DNA from: Rossellomorea aquimaris
GTDB taxonomy: Bacteria > Bacillota > Bacilli > Bacillales > Bacillaceae_B
Assembly (NCBI RefSeq): GCF_001877785.1
Contig: NZ_MINN01000074.1
Coordinates: 558,001-622,000, forward strand
Reading direction: 5' to 3'
Length of the DNA: 64,000 bases
The position numbers and the translations under genes are program-made. This document shows, piece by piece, positions 23,972-32,288 of the stretch; the first letter of the stretch is position 1, and every line of letters begins with the position of its first letter. The notes under the pieces are model-generated. The model saw only the letters and a program-made list of their open reading frames with translations, did no database searches and was not told the origin of the DNA.

Positions 23972-25245
23972 TATTCCTCCATTCCTGTTAAGAAGTAAAT
24001 TGTATCTAGCTCTACTTTATTTGCTGCTGCGATGATTTCTTCTTTGCTCGTCTTTTCCACTTCTTCAAGCCAGGTCCTGAGGTCGATTTGCTTCCCGGAT
24101 ACTGCATTATGATAGAGGACTTCGATAAGCCCCCTTGAAGTATCCACCGTTTCAAGCATCTGATTTTTTATGACGGCTTTTGTCTGTTCGATTTCACTGT
24201 CGGTGAAATCTCCTTTTTTCATGGCCTCAAGCTGCTCACTTATGATGCCTACCGCCTGATCATAGTTTTTAAATTCTATTCCCGACATGACCATCATAAG
24301 ACCTTTATGACTTTCAAGACGGCTTGCTGCATAGTAGGCAAGACTTGCCTTTTCCCTCACATTTATAAATAGTTTTGAATGGGAGAATCCGCCGAAAATG
24401 CCGTTGAATACCTGAAGTGCATAATAGTCCTTATCCCCGTACTGGGTATTCGTACGGTATCCCATATTCAATTTACCTTGTTTGACATCCTGCTTTTCTT
24501 TTACTACATTTTCCTTTGATTTACGCTTCACTTCGGAAGTATCGACATCGACTGCTTCTCTCGCTGACAAGGAAAACAGACCGTCGCAGAAACGTTCAAC
24601 CTGGTCGACATCGACATCACCTATGACATAGAGATCGATTTGATCTTCACTGATCACTTTTTTGTAATAATCATATAATTCACTTGGAGTGATTGGATCC
24701 ACGTGATCGAGCGTTCCATTTACGTGCAGGGCGAAACGCTCTTCTTTACACATTTCTTCTACGAGCCTTGAATTGGCATAGCGCATTTTATCGTCGTATA
24801 CTGCCTGTATCCTTACTTTCTGATTCCGCTTCTCCTTCTTGACCGTATCTTCGTCGAATTGCCCGTTCTCGACATTCGGATTCATCAATACGTCTGAAAG
24901 GAATTCCAGACCTTTTTCAAGAAGCGGCTCTGAATCCTTTAAAAATTTCTCGTTTGCGATTTCCACAGAGAAACTGAGGACATGATATTCCCCTTTTTTA
25001 CCGAGGTCCGTGAAAAAGCTGGCACCGTATAGTTCATCTAAATAAGTGCGGAGCTTTGTAGTATTCGGGTATGTTTTTGTACTGCTTTGCATGACATGCG
25101 GAAGAAGTCCGCGAAGCGTGACAGTTTCCTGATTTAATGGAGCTTTCATTTTCATCACAAGGTTGTTTGTTTTATACTTATCGGTTTTGACGATATGTAG
25201 TGTATAGCCCTGTTTTTTCTTAACGACTTCATTAATGTCCGTCAT
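23971..25245 (-). CDS. ymfF: M16 family peptidase homologue YmfF (non-catalytic partner)
   Basis: 424 residues of the M16 fold. Where an active enzyme has His-x-x-Glu-His this protein has LLPHVMQSSTK, so zinc ligands are missing and it is expected to be inactive by itself. It has the R/Y-type C-terminal region (REKASLAYYAASRLES) that shapes the substrate pocket. ATG at 25245 follows AAGGAGGA; an upstream in-frame start is not supported. Confidence 0.92.
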   Translation of the reverse strand: MTDINEVVKKKQGYTLHIVKTDKYKTNNLVMKMKAPLNQETVTLRGLLPHVMQSSTKTYPNTTKLRTYLDELYGASFFTDLGKKGEYHVLSFSVEIANEKFLKDSEPLLEKGLEFLSDVLMNPNVENGQFDEDTVKKEKRNQKVRIQAVYDDKMRYANSRLVEEMCKEERFALHVNGTLDHVDPITPSELYDYYKKVISEDQIDLYVIGDVDVDQVERFCDGLFSLSAREAVDVDTSEVKRKSKENVVKEKQDVKQGKLNMGYRTNTQYGDKDYYALQVFNGIFGGFSHSKLFINVREKASLAYYAASRLESHKGLMMVMSGIEFKNYDQAVGIISEQLEAMKKGDFTDSEIEQTKAVIKNQMLETVDTSRGLIEVLYHNAVSGKQIDLRTWLEEVEKTSKEEIIAAANKVELDTIYFLTGMEE

Positions 25246-25564
25246 GGTACCGTCCTCCTTGTCCATACTTGCATTTTATACATTGTAAAAAGTAATAAAC
25301 ACCATTATTGTGCGGTATTTTAGTTTAACTATACATGTTGTGATAGAAAGAATTCAAGCATCTTCCTCTATTGGAAAAATCGACACATGCAACTTCTATC
25401 ATTATATGTTGGAAAGTATTTGTTCAGAATAGATCTTCATATATGCCGCTTAGGAATTAACTTGCGATTTCTGTTAGTACAATATGTGTAGAGAGATATG
25501 CAAACCTAAATAGAAGAGCTCTTTTTCACTCTCAACTTCATTTAATTCCATGCAACACCGCTAA
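25246..25564. other. Intergenic stretch upstream of ymfF
   Basis: AT-rich, no gene or RNA recognised. It should hold the ymfF promoter on the minus strand, but no clear -35/-10 pair was found. Confidence 0.4.
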
Positions 25565-25812
25565 TGATTTCCGTGCAAAACTTCGCTTTCCGCGGGCGGT
25601 TGGTGAACCTCCTCGGTCGTACCTCCCTGCGGGAAGAAAAGCGGAAGGGCTTTGGTCAGAGGCGGGTGGCATAAGACGAATCGCCCACGAAGGCGCACTT
25701 TGCCTTCTTGGTCGATTTGACTTATGACATGTGCCTCTAAGCCCTGAAGCTGGACAGGTCTCACCTAACACGCTTCTCCCGCAGGAGTCTACGTTTTGCA
25801 CTCCAATCAATC
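25565..25812. repeat. Large imperfect palindromic intergenic repeat, interrupted by another repeat
   Basis: The ends are inverted copies (CCGTGCAAAAC and GTTTTGCACTCC). Reading the minus strand, GGAGTGCAAAACGTAGACTCC and CTGCGGGAGAAGCGTG lead to GGTGAGACC, and after an interruption CCCGCAGG, then GAGGAGGTTCACC and CCGCGGAAAGCGAAG. I recognise this as the common Bacillaceae intergenic repeat in which GGTGAGACC normally runs straight into CCGCAGG. The interruption is the 121-bp element at 25636..25756. Confidence 0.7.
25636..25756 (+). repeat. Structured intergenic repeat, copy nested inside another repeat
   Basis: Begins GAAAAGCGGAAG and ends GAAGCTGGACA. AGGGCTT pairs with AAGCCCT, CAGAGGC with GCCTCTA, CATAAG with CTTATG, and GAAGGC..GCCTTC caps the arm. 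Relative to the copies at 13298 and 42935 most stem bases differ but pair. Confidence 0.8.
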
Positions 25813-26070
25813 GCTAGAACCGGTCAGTTCCAATCTGAATAAATGGATTGTCCCTTATTTTAGTTAGTCCTAACCCTCCTTTTTGATGGAACAGAGGTAA
25901 GAGTCCAGCAAGAAGGCGCAAAAATCTCTAACACTCAGATAATCGTGTGTTTCACATTTTTTCATTCTGCATTTGTGGTCCCGCATTATAACCAAATGAT
26001 GCAACCGTTTCTAATTCTTCATATATGAAATAGTTTCATCAATATAAAACATTACAAAGTCTGTCCAGAC
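25813..26070. other. Intergenic stretch downstream of nupQ
   Basis: No gene, RNA or repeat recognised between the nested repeat and the nup terminator. Confidence 0.4.
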
Positions 26071-26115
26071 AAAAAAGAGTGTCTATGCTGAAGGTTCAAC
26101 ACAGACACTCTTTTC
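26071..26115 (-). terminator. Intrinsic terminator of the nup operon
   Basis: AAAAGAGTGTCT and AGACACTCTTTT pair across a loop of about 18 bases, just after the nupQ stop. Confidence 0.85.
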
Positions 26116-26120
26116 ATTTA

Positions 26121-27080
26121 TTAACGACTTCCCTTTACATACGGTGTACCTAATGCTTTAGGTGCATCGGCGCGGCCGATGAAACCTGTTAGTGCAAGGA
26201 TTGTCAGTACGTATGGAGCGATTAAAAGATATACGCTTGGAATATTCTCGAATAAAGGTATACTGCTTCCGATGATGCTCAAACTTTGAGCAAAACCGAA
26301 GAATAAAGCTGCGCCCATTGCGCCAAGAGGATGCCATTTACCGAAGATCAAAGCAGCAAGCGCCATGAATCCCTGCCCGCTGATGGTCGCGTGGCTGAAA
26401 TCAGATGAAATGGACTGTGCATACACCCCGCCGCCGACACCGGCAAATGCTCCGGAGATAATAACACCGATATAGCGCATCTTAGTTACATTGATTCCCA
26501 TTGTATCAGCAGCCATAGGGTGTTCCCCGACAGAACGGAGGCGCAGGCCGAATGGTGTCTTGAACATCACATACCATACGATCACTGATACAAGTATGGC
26601 GACGAATGGCGGCCAATACGTATTCGAGAAGAAGATGTCACCGATGAAAGGTATTTTGTTCAGCAGAGGAATATCCACTTTACCGAATCCTTCAGAGATG
26701 ATATCTGTTTGACCTTTACCATAAATACGCTTAACCAGGAACAGCGTCAAACCGATTGCCAGCAAGTTGATTGCAACACCAGATACAACTTGATCGGCCC
26801 TGAAAGTGATCGATGCTACAGCATGAAGCACCGCAAGTAATCCGCCCATTATCATTGCAACAAGAAGAGCCACCCACGGAGTAGCAGACCCGAATGTATC
26901 TGCAAAAGCAAGATTAAAGACGATGCTTGAAAAAGCGCCGATTACCATTAAACCTTCAAGTCCGATGTTGACAATACCGGATCGTTCTGAAAATGCTCCG
27001 CCTAAAGCAGTGAAAATAAGTGGTGAAGCCCATAATAATGTTGATGGCACAAGTATCAATAAAACATCCATGAAGCCCAC
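26121..27080 (-). CDS. nupQ: Nucleoside ABC transporter permease
   Basis: 319 residues, eight or so hydrophobic segments, BPD_transp_2 (branched-chain/nucleoside permease) family: GGAFSERSGIVNIGLEGLMVIGAF is the typical signature. GTG start at 27080 directly after the nupP stop, with AAGGGGGTGA as ribosome site inside the nupP end. With NupP it forms the membrane channel for nucleosides in the B. subtilis NupNOPQ (YufNOPQ) type importer. Confidence 0.93.
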   Translation of the reverse strand: MGFMDVLLILVPSTLLWASPLIFTALGGAFSERSGIVNIGLEGLMVIGAFSSIVFNLAFADTFGSATPWVALLVAMIMGGLLAVLHAVASITFRADQVVSGVAINLLAIGLTLFLVKRIYGKGQTDIISEGFGKVDIPLLNKIPFIGDIFFSNTYWPPFVAILVSVIVWYVMFKTPFGLRLRSVGEHPMAADTMGINVTKMRYIGVIISGAFAGVGGGVYAQSISSDFSHATISGQGFMALAALIFGKWHPLGAMGAALFFGFAQSLSIIGSSIPLFENIPSVYLLIAPYVLTILALTGFIGRADAPKALGTPYVKGSR

Positions 27081-28130
27081 TTATTTCACCCCCTTTTTAC
27101 TGAATCGTTGAATTAAGTAGCGGATCATGTAGCCTGAAGCGACAAAGAAAATGATAAGAGCGATAATGATATCTACCAGTTCATTTGGAATACCCGCTTC
27201 AAGCGGCATATTCAATGCCCCGACTTTGAGTCCACCGAACAAGAGGGCAGCAAACACAACCCCGATTGCAACGTTTCCGCCCAGTAAGGCAACTGCGATC
27301 CCGTCGAACCCTACACCTGTGAAACCGCCTTTGATAGACGCATATCCAAATGTCCCGAGTCCTTCCATCGCACCAGCCAGACCCGCGAAAGCACCGGAAA
27401 TGACCATTGACAAAATGATGTTTCCATTGACATTCATCCCTGCATATTGAGATGCATGCTGGTTGAATCCGACAGAGCGGAGCTCATAACCGCGGGTTGT
27501 CTTCTCCAGCAGGAACCACATGATGAATACACAGGCAAGTGCAATGAAGATCCCCCAGTGTAATCTGGAGTAATCTGTAATACTCTCGAAAAATGGTGAC
27601 GATAAGGACGCAGAGTCGGCAATATAATCCGTACGATCCTTACGTTCGGTTAAAACATCCCGGATGATGGAATTCGTTACATGAAGAGCGATATAGTTCA
27701 TCATGATTGTGACGATAACTTCATGTACCCGGTATTTTGCTTTCAGCAGGCCTGGGATGAACCCCCATATAGCTCCTGCAAGTGCAGCAGCAATGACAGC
27801 CATAGGCAAGTGAATGTATTTGGGCAGGTCGTCAAACGCGATCCCCACCCATACGGCTGCCAGCCAGCCGACAATAAGCTGCCCCTCTACCCCGATGTTG
27901 AAAAGTCCTGTCCTGAATGCAAATGCCACTGCAAGTCCGGCTAAAATATATGGAGTCACCTGTCTGATTGTTTCACCTACATAGTAGACCTCGCCAAAGA
28001 TCCCCTGCCACAATGCAGAATATCCTGCTACAGGGTCGTACCCGCTCACAAGCATGATGATGGTTCCAACAATGATACCTAAAAGGACAGAAATGACCGG
28101 GATTAATATATTTGTTAATCGGTTAGACAT
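27081..28130 (-). CDS. nupP: Nucleoside ABC transporter permease
   Basis: 349 residues, multiple membrane helices and the permease signature FAFRTGLFNIGVEGQLIVGWLAAVWVG. Its start overlaps the nupO end by eight bases, so translation is coupled. Pairs with NupQ; imports guanosine and other nucleosides in the B. subtilis homologue. Confidence 0.93.
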   Translation of the reverse strand: MSNRLTNILIPVISVLLGIIVGTIIMLVSGYDPVAGYSALWQGIFGEVYYVGETIRQVTPYILAGLAVAFAFRTGLFNIGVEGQLIVGWLAAVWVGIAFDDLPKYIHLPMAVIAAALAGAIWGFIPGLLKAKYRVHEVIVTIMMNYIALHVTNSIIRDVLTERKDRTDYIADSASLSSPFFESITDYSRLHWGIFIALACVFIMWFLLEKTTRGYELRSVGFNQHASQYAGMNVNGNIILSMVISGAFAGLAGAMEGLGTFGYASIKGGFTGVGFDGIAVALLGGNVAIGVVFAALLFGGLKVGALNMPLEAGIPNELVDIIIALIIFFVASGYMIRYLIQRFSKKGVK

Positions 28131-29658
28131 TTGTGTTTTCCCCCGTTCCCTTTCCTTTAGAACCCGCCATTAACAGACCGAGTTCTTGTTCAGTCGTTTC
28201 TTTAGGATTGACAATAGCAACGATTTGTCCTTCATAAATGACAGCAATCCGGTCACTGACATTCATGATTTCATCTAATTCAAAGGACAAAAGCAATACA
28301 GCTTTCCCGTTGTCCCTTTGTTCGATCAGCCGTTTGTGGATGAATTCAATTGCGCCGACATCCAATCCCCTTGTTGGCTGAGCTGCGATCAGCAAGTCCG
28401 GATCACGGTCAATTTCCCTTCCGATGATCGCTTTTTGCTGATTTCCACCTGAAAGTGCACGGGCAAGTGTATATTCAGTCGGAGTTCTTACATCAAATTC
28501 CGTGATCAGCTTTCTGGCTTGATCATAAATCTTTTTATAATTTAAGATTCCTTTATTGGAGTATGGCTTTTTATAATAAGTCTGAAGGACCATGTTTTCC
28601 CCGATCGGGAAATCCAATACCAACCCGTGTTTGTGGCGGTCCTGAGGAATATGGCCCACTCCGGTTTCATAGATCTTCCGCGGTTTCATATTCAGGATTT
28701 CTTTGCCATTCAGCTTGATGGATCCGCTCTCGGCTTTATGAAGTCCAGTGATCGCTTCAATAAGCTCGGTTTGTCCGTTTCCATCGACACCCGCAATCCC
28801 GAGTATCTCTCCAGCCTTTACCTCGAGATTCAGACCCTTGACAACAGGTACATTCCGGTTATCTTTCACGTTAAGGTCCGATATCTCCAAAACTTTCCCG
28901 TCCGGGGTCGCCTCTGTTTTAACTGTTTTAAACGTAACCTCACGGCCGACCATAAGACTCGCCAAATCATTCGGGTTCGTTTCTGAAACTTTTACTGTTA
29001 TGATTCCCTTCCCTTTTCTGATAACGGTTACATTATCACACACCTCCATAATCTCTTTGAGCTTATGAGTGATGAGAATGATTGATTTACCTTCTTTTAT
29101 AAGGGTTTTCATGATTTGGATGAGTTCTTTAATTTCCTGCGGGGTCAGCACGGCGGTAGGTTCATCAAAGATCAGGATATCCGCACCGCGGTAAAGAGTC
29201 TTAAGAATTTCCACACGCTGCTGCATACCTACTGAAATTTCTGATATTTTCGCACTTGGATCGACTTTAAGTCCGTATCTCTCGGAAATGTCCAAAATAT
29301 CTTTTTCAGCTTTTTTAATGTCCACGGAAGCCCCTGATTTCGGTTCCCTGCCGAGGATGATATTTTCAGTGACGGTAAATGTATCAACAAGCATAAAATG
29401 CTGATGCACCATTCCTATTCCAAGGTCGTTTGCTATGTTAGGGTTTGTGATGTTCACTTTCTTGCCCTTCACGCGTATCTCACCTTGCTCCGGTTGATAA
29501 AGTCCAAATAAGACGTTCATTAACGTTGACTTACCTGCACCATTTTCACCAAGAAGCGCATGAATTTCACCTTGTTTTAACTGAAGGGTGATATTGTCAT
29601 TTGCCACGATGCCCGGGAATTCCTTTCGGATATTCAACATCTCGATTACATAATCCAT
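28123..29658 (-). CDS. nupO: Nucleoside ABC transporter, duplicated ATP-binding protein
   Basis: 511 residues with two ABC domains in tandem, as in sugar/nucleoside importers: first Walker A GENGAGKS, signature ISVGMQQRVEI, Walker B ILIFDEP; second half IAGVDGNGQTEL (degenerate Walker A) and LSGGNQQKAIIGRE. ATG at 29658 follows AAGGAG. A terminator separates it from nupN, so the ATPase and permeases are probably made at a lower level than the binding protein. Confidence 0.94.
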   Translation of the reverse strand: MDYVIEMLNIRKEFPGIVANDNITLQLKQGEIHALLGENGAGKSTLMNVLFGLYQPEQGEIRVKGKKVNITNPNIANDLGIGMVHQHFMLVDTFTVTENIILGREPKSGASVDIKKAEKDILDISERYGLKVDPSAKISEISVGMQQRVEILKTLYRGADILIFDEPTAVLTPQEIKELIQIMKTLIKEGKSIILITHKLKEIMEVCDNVTVIRKGKGIITVKVSETNPNDLASLMVGREVTFKTVKTEATPDGKVLEISDLNVKDNRNVPVVKGLNLEVKAGEILGIAGVDGNGQTELIEAITGLHKAESGSIKLNGKEILNMKPRKIYETGVGHIPQDRHKHGLVLDFPIGENMVLQTYYKKPYSNKGILNYKKIYDQARKLITEFDVRTPTEYTLARALSGGNQQKAIIGREIDRDPDLLIAAQPTRGLDVGAIEFIHKRLIEQRDNGKAVLLLSFELDEIMNVSDRIAVIYEGQIVAIVNPKETTEQELGLLMAGSKGKGTGENTNV

Positions 29659-29883
29659 TGCTTTCACTCCTTGCGTAGGCTGGGGATAAATAGTTTAGTA
29701 GTTAGAGGTCAGACCTTGGTCCGCCAGAAAAAAGGGTTTCCCCTGTTAAAACTCTAAATGAAAGATAGAAGGTAATATTTCTATACTTCAATTAAAGTTT
29801 TAAAATCACAAACCAGCAATTAGTAAATTAATACCAACCAAAAATCATCGATTAGTACTATGTATCCAGTTTTCTTTAAAGAA
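29659..29883. other. nupN-nupO intergenic stretch with a palindromic site
   Basis: Contains AGGTCAGACCT at 29706..29716, an odd palindrome 48 bases before nupO, similar to the site before the GntR gene. Otherwise no feature. Confidence 0.4.
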
Positions 29884-29932
29884 AAAGGGATAAGAGACCG
29901 GCATACCATGGCCCGCTTATCCCTGTTGTCAG
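29884..29932 (-). terminator. Intrinsic (possibly partial) terminator between nupN and nupO
   Basis: On the minus strand GGGATAAGCGGGCC and GGTCTCTTATCCC form a long stem followed by TTTTTCTTT, immediately after the nupN stop but before the other transporter genes. Confidence 0.8.
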
Positions 29933-29939
29933 ATGACGA

Positions 29940-31037
29940 TTATTCTGCGGAGAAAGCTTCAGCGTCTTTCAGAGATTCAGGTACTTTGATATCTCCGTTA
30001 GCGATTTTCTCTTTCCATTCGTCTACTTTCGCCATAACTTCATCTTTGTTTGAAAGTTCATCATTAAGTTCTGCAAGACCCACACCATCTTCGTTCAGGC
30101 CGTAAGAAATCACTTCTCCACCAGGGAAGTTACCTTCTTTAGCTTTGTTGGAAAGGTCTTTTACAGCGTTATCAACACGCTTCAGTGAAGAAGTCAATAC
30201 GATATTGTGATCTCCTACCTTACCTTCAGCAGTTTGATCAGAGTCAACACCGATTGCCCAGATTTCACGTGAAGGGTCTTTTTCTTTCAAGTCACGTGCT
30301 TCTTTGAATAGACCATTACCTGTTCCGCCTGCTGCATGGAATACCACGTCAGCGTTTTGTGAATACATTTTTGATGCAATCGTTTGACCAAGCTCTGCTT
30401 TATCGAATGCACCAGCATAATCAGATACTACTTCTGCTTCAGGATTAACCGCTTTGACACCTGCAAGGAAACCTGAGTGGAAACGTTCGATAACCGGGAT
30501 TTCCATACCGCCGATGAAACCGATTTTATTTGTTTTAGTCGTTAAACCTGCTACAACACCTGCAAGGAAAGAACCTTCCTGCTCTTTGAACGTGATGCTT
30601 GCAACGTTAGGCTGATCGACTACCGCATCCACGATAGCAAAGTGTGCATCTTTTTGCTGTTGTGCGATATCATTGATTGCACCTTCCATAAGGAAGCCGA
30701 TTCCGTATACTAAGTCAAAATCTTGACGAGCTAATGTGTTTAAGTTTGTAGCATAGTCCGCATCAGATTGAGATTGCAGGTAATCGTAACCGCTTTTACC
30801 CTTTTCTAAGCCGTGTTCTTCACCGAATGCCTTTAAACCTTCCCAAGCTGATTGGTTGAATGATTTATCATCCACTCCACCAACATCTGTAACCATTGCT
30901 ACTGTAAACTGATCTTCTTTACTTTTACCATCACCACTAGATGCACCTTCTTCTTTGTCACTTGAACCACATGCACCCAAAATCGTACCTGCTGCAAGAA
31001 CAAAAGACAGCGCTAAACCGAATTTACGCTTTTTCAC
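29940..31037 (-). CDS. nupN: Nucleoside-binding lipoprotein (BMP/PnrA family)
   Basis: 365 residues. GTG start after GGGGGG. The N-terminus is a lipoprotein signal ([25 protein letters not shown]) with the lipobox LGAC, followed by the BMP/PnrA purine-nucleoside-binding fold ([57 protein letters not shown]). It captures nucleosides outside the membrane for NupOPQ. Older annotation calls the family basic membrane protein A. Confidence 0.94.
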   Translation of the reverse strand: MKKRKFGLALSFVLAAGTILGACGSSDKEEGASSGDGKSKEDQFTVAMVTDVGGVDDKSFNQSAWEGLKAFGEEHGLEKGKSGYDYLQSQSDADYATNLNTLARQDFDLVYGIGFLMEGAINDIAQQQKDAHFAIVDAVVDQPNVASITFKEQEGSFLAGVVAGLTTKTNKIGFIGGMEIPVIERFHSGFLAGVKAVNPEAEVVSDYAGAFDKAELGQTIASKMYSQNADVVFHAAGGTGNGLFKEARDLKEKDPSREIWAIGVDSDQTAEGKVGDHNIVLTSSLKRVDNAVKDLSNKAKEGNFPGGEVISYGLNEDGVGLAELNDELSNKDEVMAKVDEWKEKIANGDIKVPESLKDAEAFSAE

Positions 31038-31088
31038 CTAGAGTACCCCCCAAAATTTGTTGTAATGAATTAGTAGAAAGACAGTTTA

Positions 31089-31814
31089 CTAAACTCGCTT
31101 TCTCAATACATGGAAACTGAATTTGTCTGATCTGAAATAGTTTACTGAATACAGAATCGGCTCATCGTTTTCATCAAAATGCATTTGTTTGAGAACGAGT
31201 AAAGCCGTTTCGGGCTCGCAATTCAGAATCGGTGAAATCTTATCGTGGTATCCCATCGGTTCGATCTTGGCGACTGCATGAGTGATTCTTCTATTCTCCC
31301 TATTCTCAAGAACGGAAAAGATAGAATTATCTTCATGGGTAAAATTCCTTGTCAGTATCCTTTCCGGAATTTTGTCCACGCAGTAAACCACAGGTTCGCC
31401 GTTAGCTGTTCGAACACGTTCAACCAGAATCATATTCTCCGCTTCGTCACTTTGAAACCTTTTCGCATCATCCTCAGTAGCTTCTTGAGTCGTTGAGCTT
31501 AAGAAAATGGTTCCCGGCTCCATTCCGGCCTGTATGATCATATTGGAAACGCTGTTCAATTGCTCAATTCCTGAAGTGAACAAAGGTTTAGCGTTTACAA
31601 ATGTGCCCACACCATGCCGGCGGATAATGACACTTTCCTCTTCAAGAATCCTCAATGCTTCCCTGAGGGTCGCTCTTGAAACTCCCAGCTGTTTGGAAAG
31701 ATCAAATTCTGAAGGGAGTTTTTCTTTTTCTTTATAAACTCCTGCATCAATATCCTTTTTCAAACGGTCAATAACTTGTAAGTATAAATGTCGATTATCT
31801 GTTTTTATTGTCAC
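31089..31814 (-). CDS. ymfC: GntR/HutC family transcriptional regulator (YmfC-like)
   Basis: 241 residues from GTG at 31814 (GGTGGTGG ahead), the same length as B. subtilis YmfC as I recall it. N-terminal winged helix ([38 protein letters not shown]), then a UTRA-type ligand domain ([27 protein letters not shown]). It lies 51 bases before nupN in the same direction, so it is likely the local regulator of the nucleoside transporter, and a perfect palindrome in its own leader suggests autoregulation. The ligand is not known from the sequence. Confidence 0.9.
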   Translation of the reverse strand: MTIKTDNRHLYLQVIDRLKKDIDAGVYKEKEKLPSEFDLSKQLGVSRATLREALRILEEESVIIRRHGVGTFVNAKPLFTSGIEQLNSVSNMIIQAGMEPGTIFLSSTTQEATEDDAKRFQSDEAENMILVERVRTANGEPVVYCVDKIPERILTRNFTHEDNSIFSVLENRENRRITHAVAKIEPMGYHDKISPILNCEPETALLVLKQMHFDENDEPILYSVNYFRSDKFSFHVLRKRV

Positions 31815-31840
31815 TGGAACCACCACCAAATTTTCTCAAG

Positions 31841-31858
31841 ACATCAGACCTCTGATGT
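31841..31858. promoter_or_regulatory. Palindromic operator candidate upstream of the GntR gene
   Basis: ACATCAGACCTCTGATGT is an 8-bp perfect inverted repeat with two central bases, 27 bases before the GTG start and about 25 bases after a TATAGT -10 (31888..31883; -35 TTATTT at 31910..31905). Position and symmetry suit a GntR dimer. Confidence 0.5.
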
Positions 31859-31910
31859 ATATCTTTCCTACTAATCGAAAATACTATAACACTTTTCTTT
31901 TAATAAATAA

Positions 31911-32236
31911 ATAGCATTATGTGATTTTGTCGAAAAAAAAGACCAATAAGGCAATTCTGAAAATTATTTTGGTAAAAAATAGAATAAATAAAGGGTTTAT
32001 ATCATCAAAACGTTAAAAATATTACATAATATTACATATGAAATCTTGATTCTCGCTTTTTATAACATTTCTGAAACATAGTACTTATTTTTGAAAACGC
32101 TTTTAATAGTATAGCACATTAGTGGATAACCAAGAAGAAGATAGTGATAACATACAATTTTTGGAGTTTATTCATGGAATGGCTGGTTCTTTTTTCACCT
32201 AAAGTTAGCGGATATGATAGTGTGACTCATTTTCAT
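31911..32236. other. AT-rich intergenic stretch between spoIIIE and the GntR gene
   Basis: No gene recognised on either strand; very AT-rich with a short repeat of ATATTACATA near 32018..32040. Confidence 0.4.
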
Positions 32237-32280
32237 AAAAAAAGTGAAGCTGTCCTTTATCGAAGGTCAGCTTCACTCAT
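32237..32280 (-). terminator. Intrinsic terminator of spoIIIE
   Basis: GTGAAGCTG and CAGCTTCAC with inner CCTT/AAGG pair just after the spoIIIE stop, followed on the minus strand by TTTTTTTATG. Confidence 0.85.
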
Positions 32281-32288
32281 TAAATTTT

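Noticed and set aside
25538-25810. Protein-coding ORFs of 67-90 codons on the minus strand
   Set aside because: They lie wholly inside the nested repeats, have no ribosome binding site, and their frame is a by-product of GC-rich palindromic DNA.
31815-32236. Purine riboswitch for the nucleoside transporter
   Set aside because: No conserved purine aptamer loops are present upstream of the GntR gene or nupN; a GntR operator explains control more simply.
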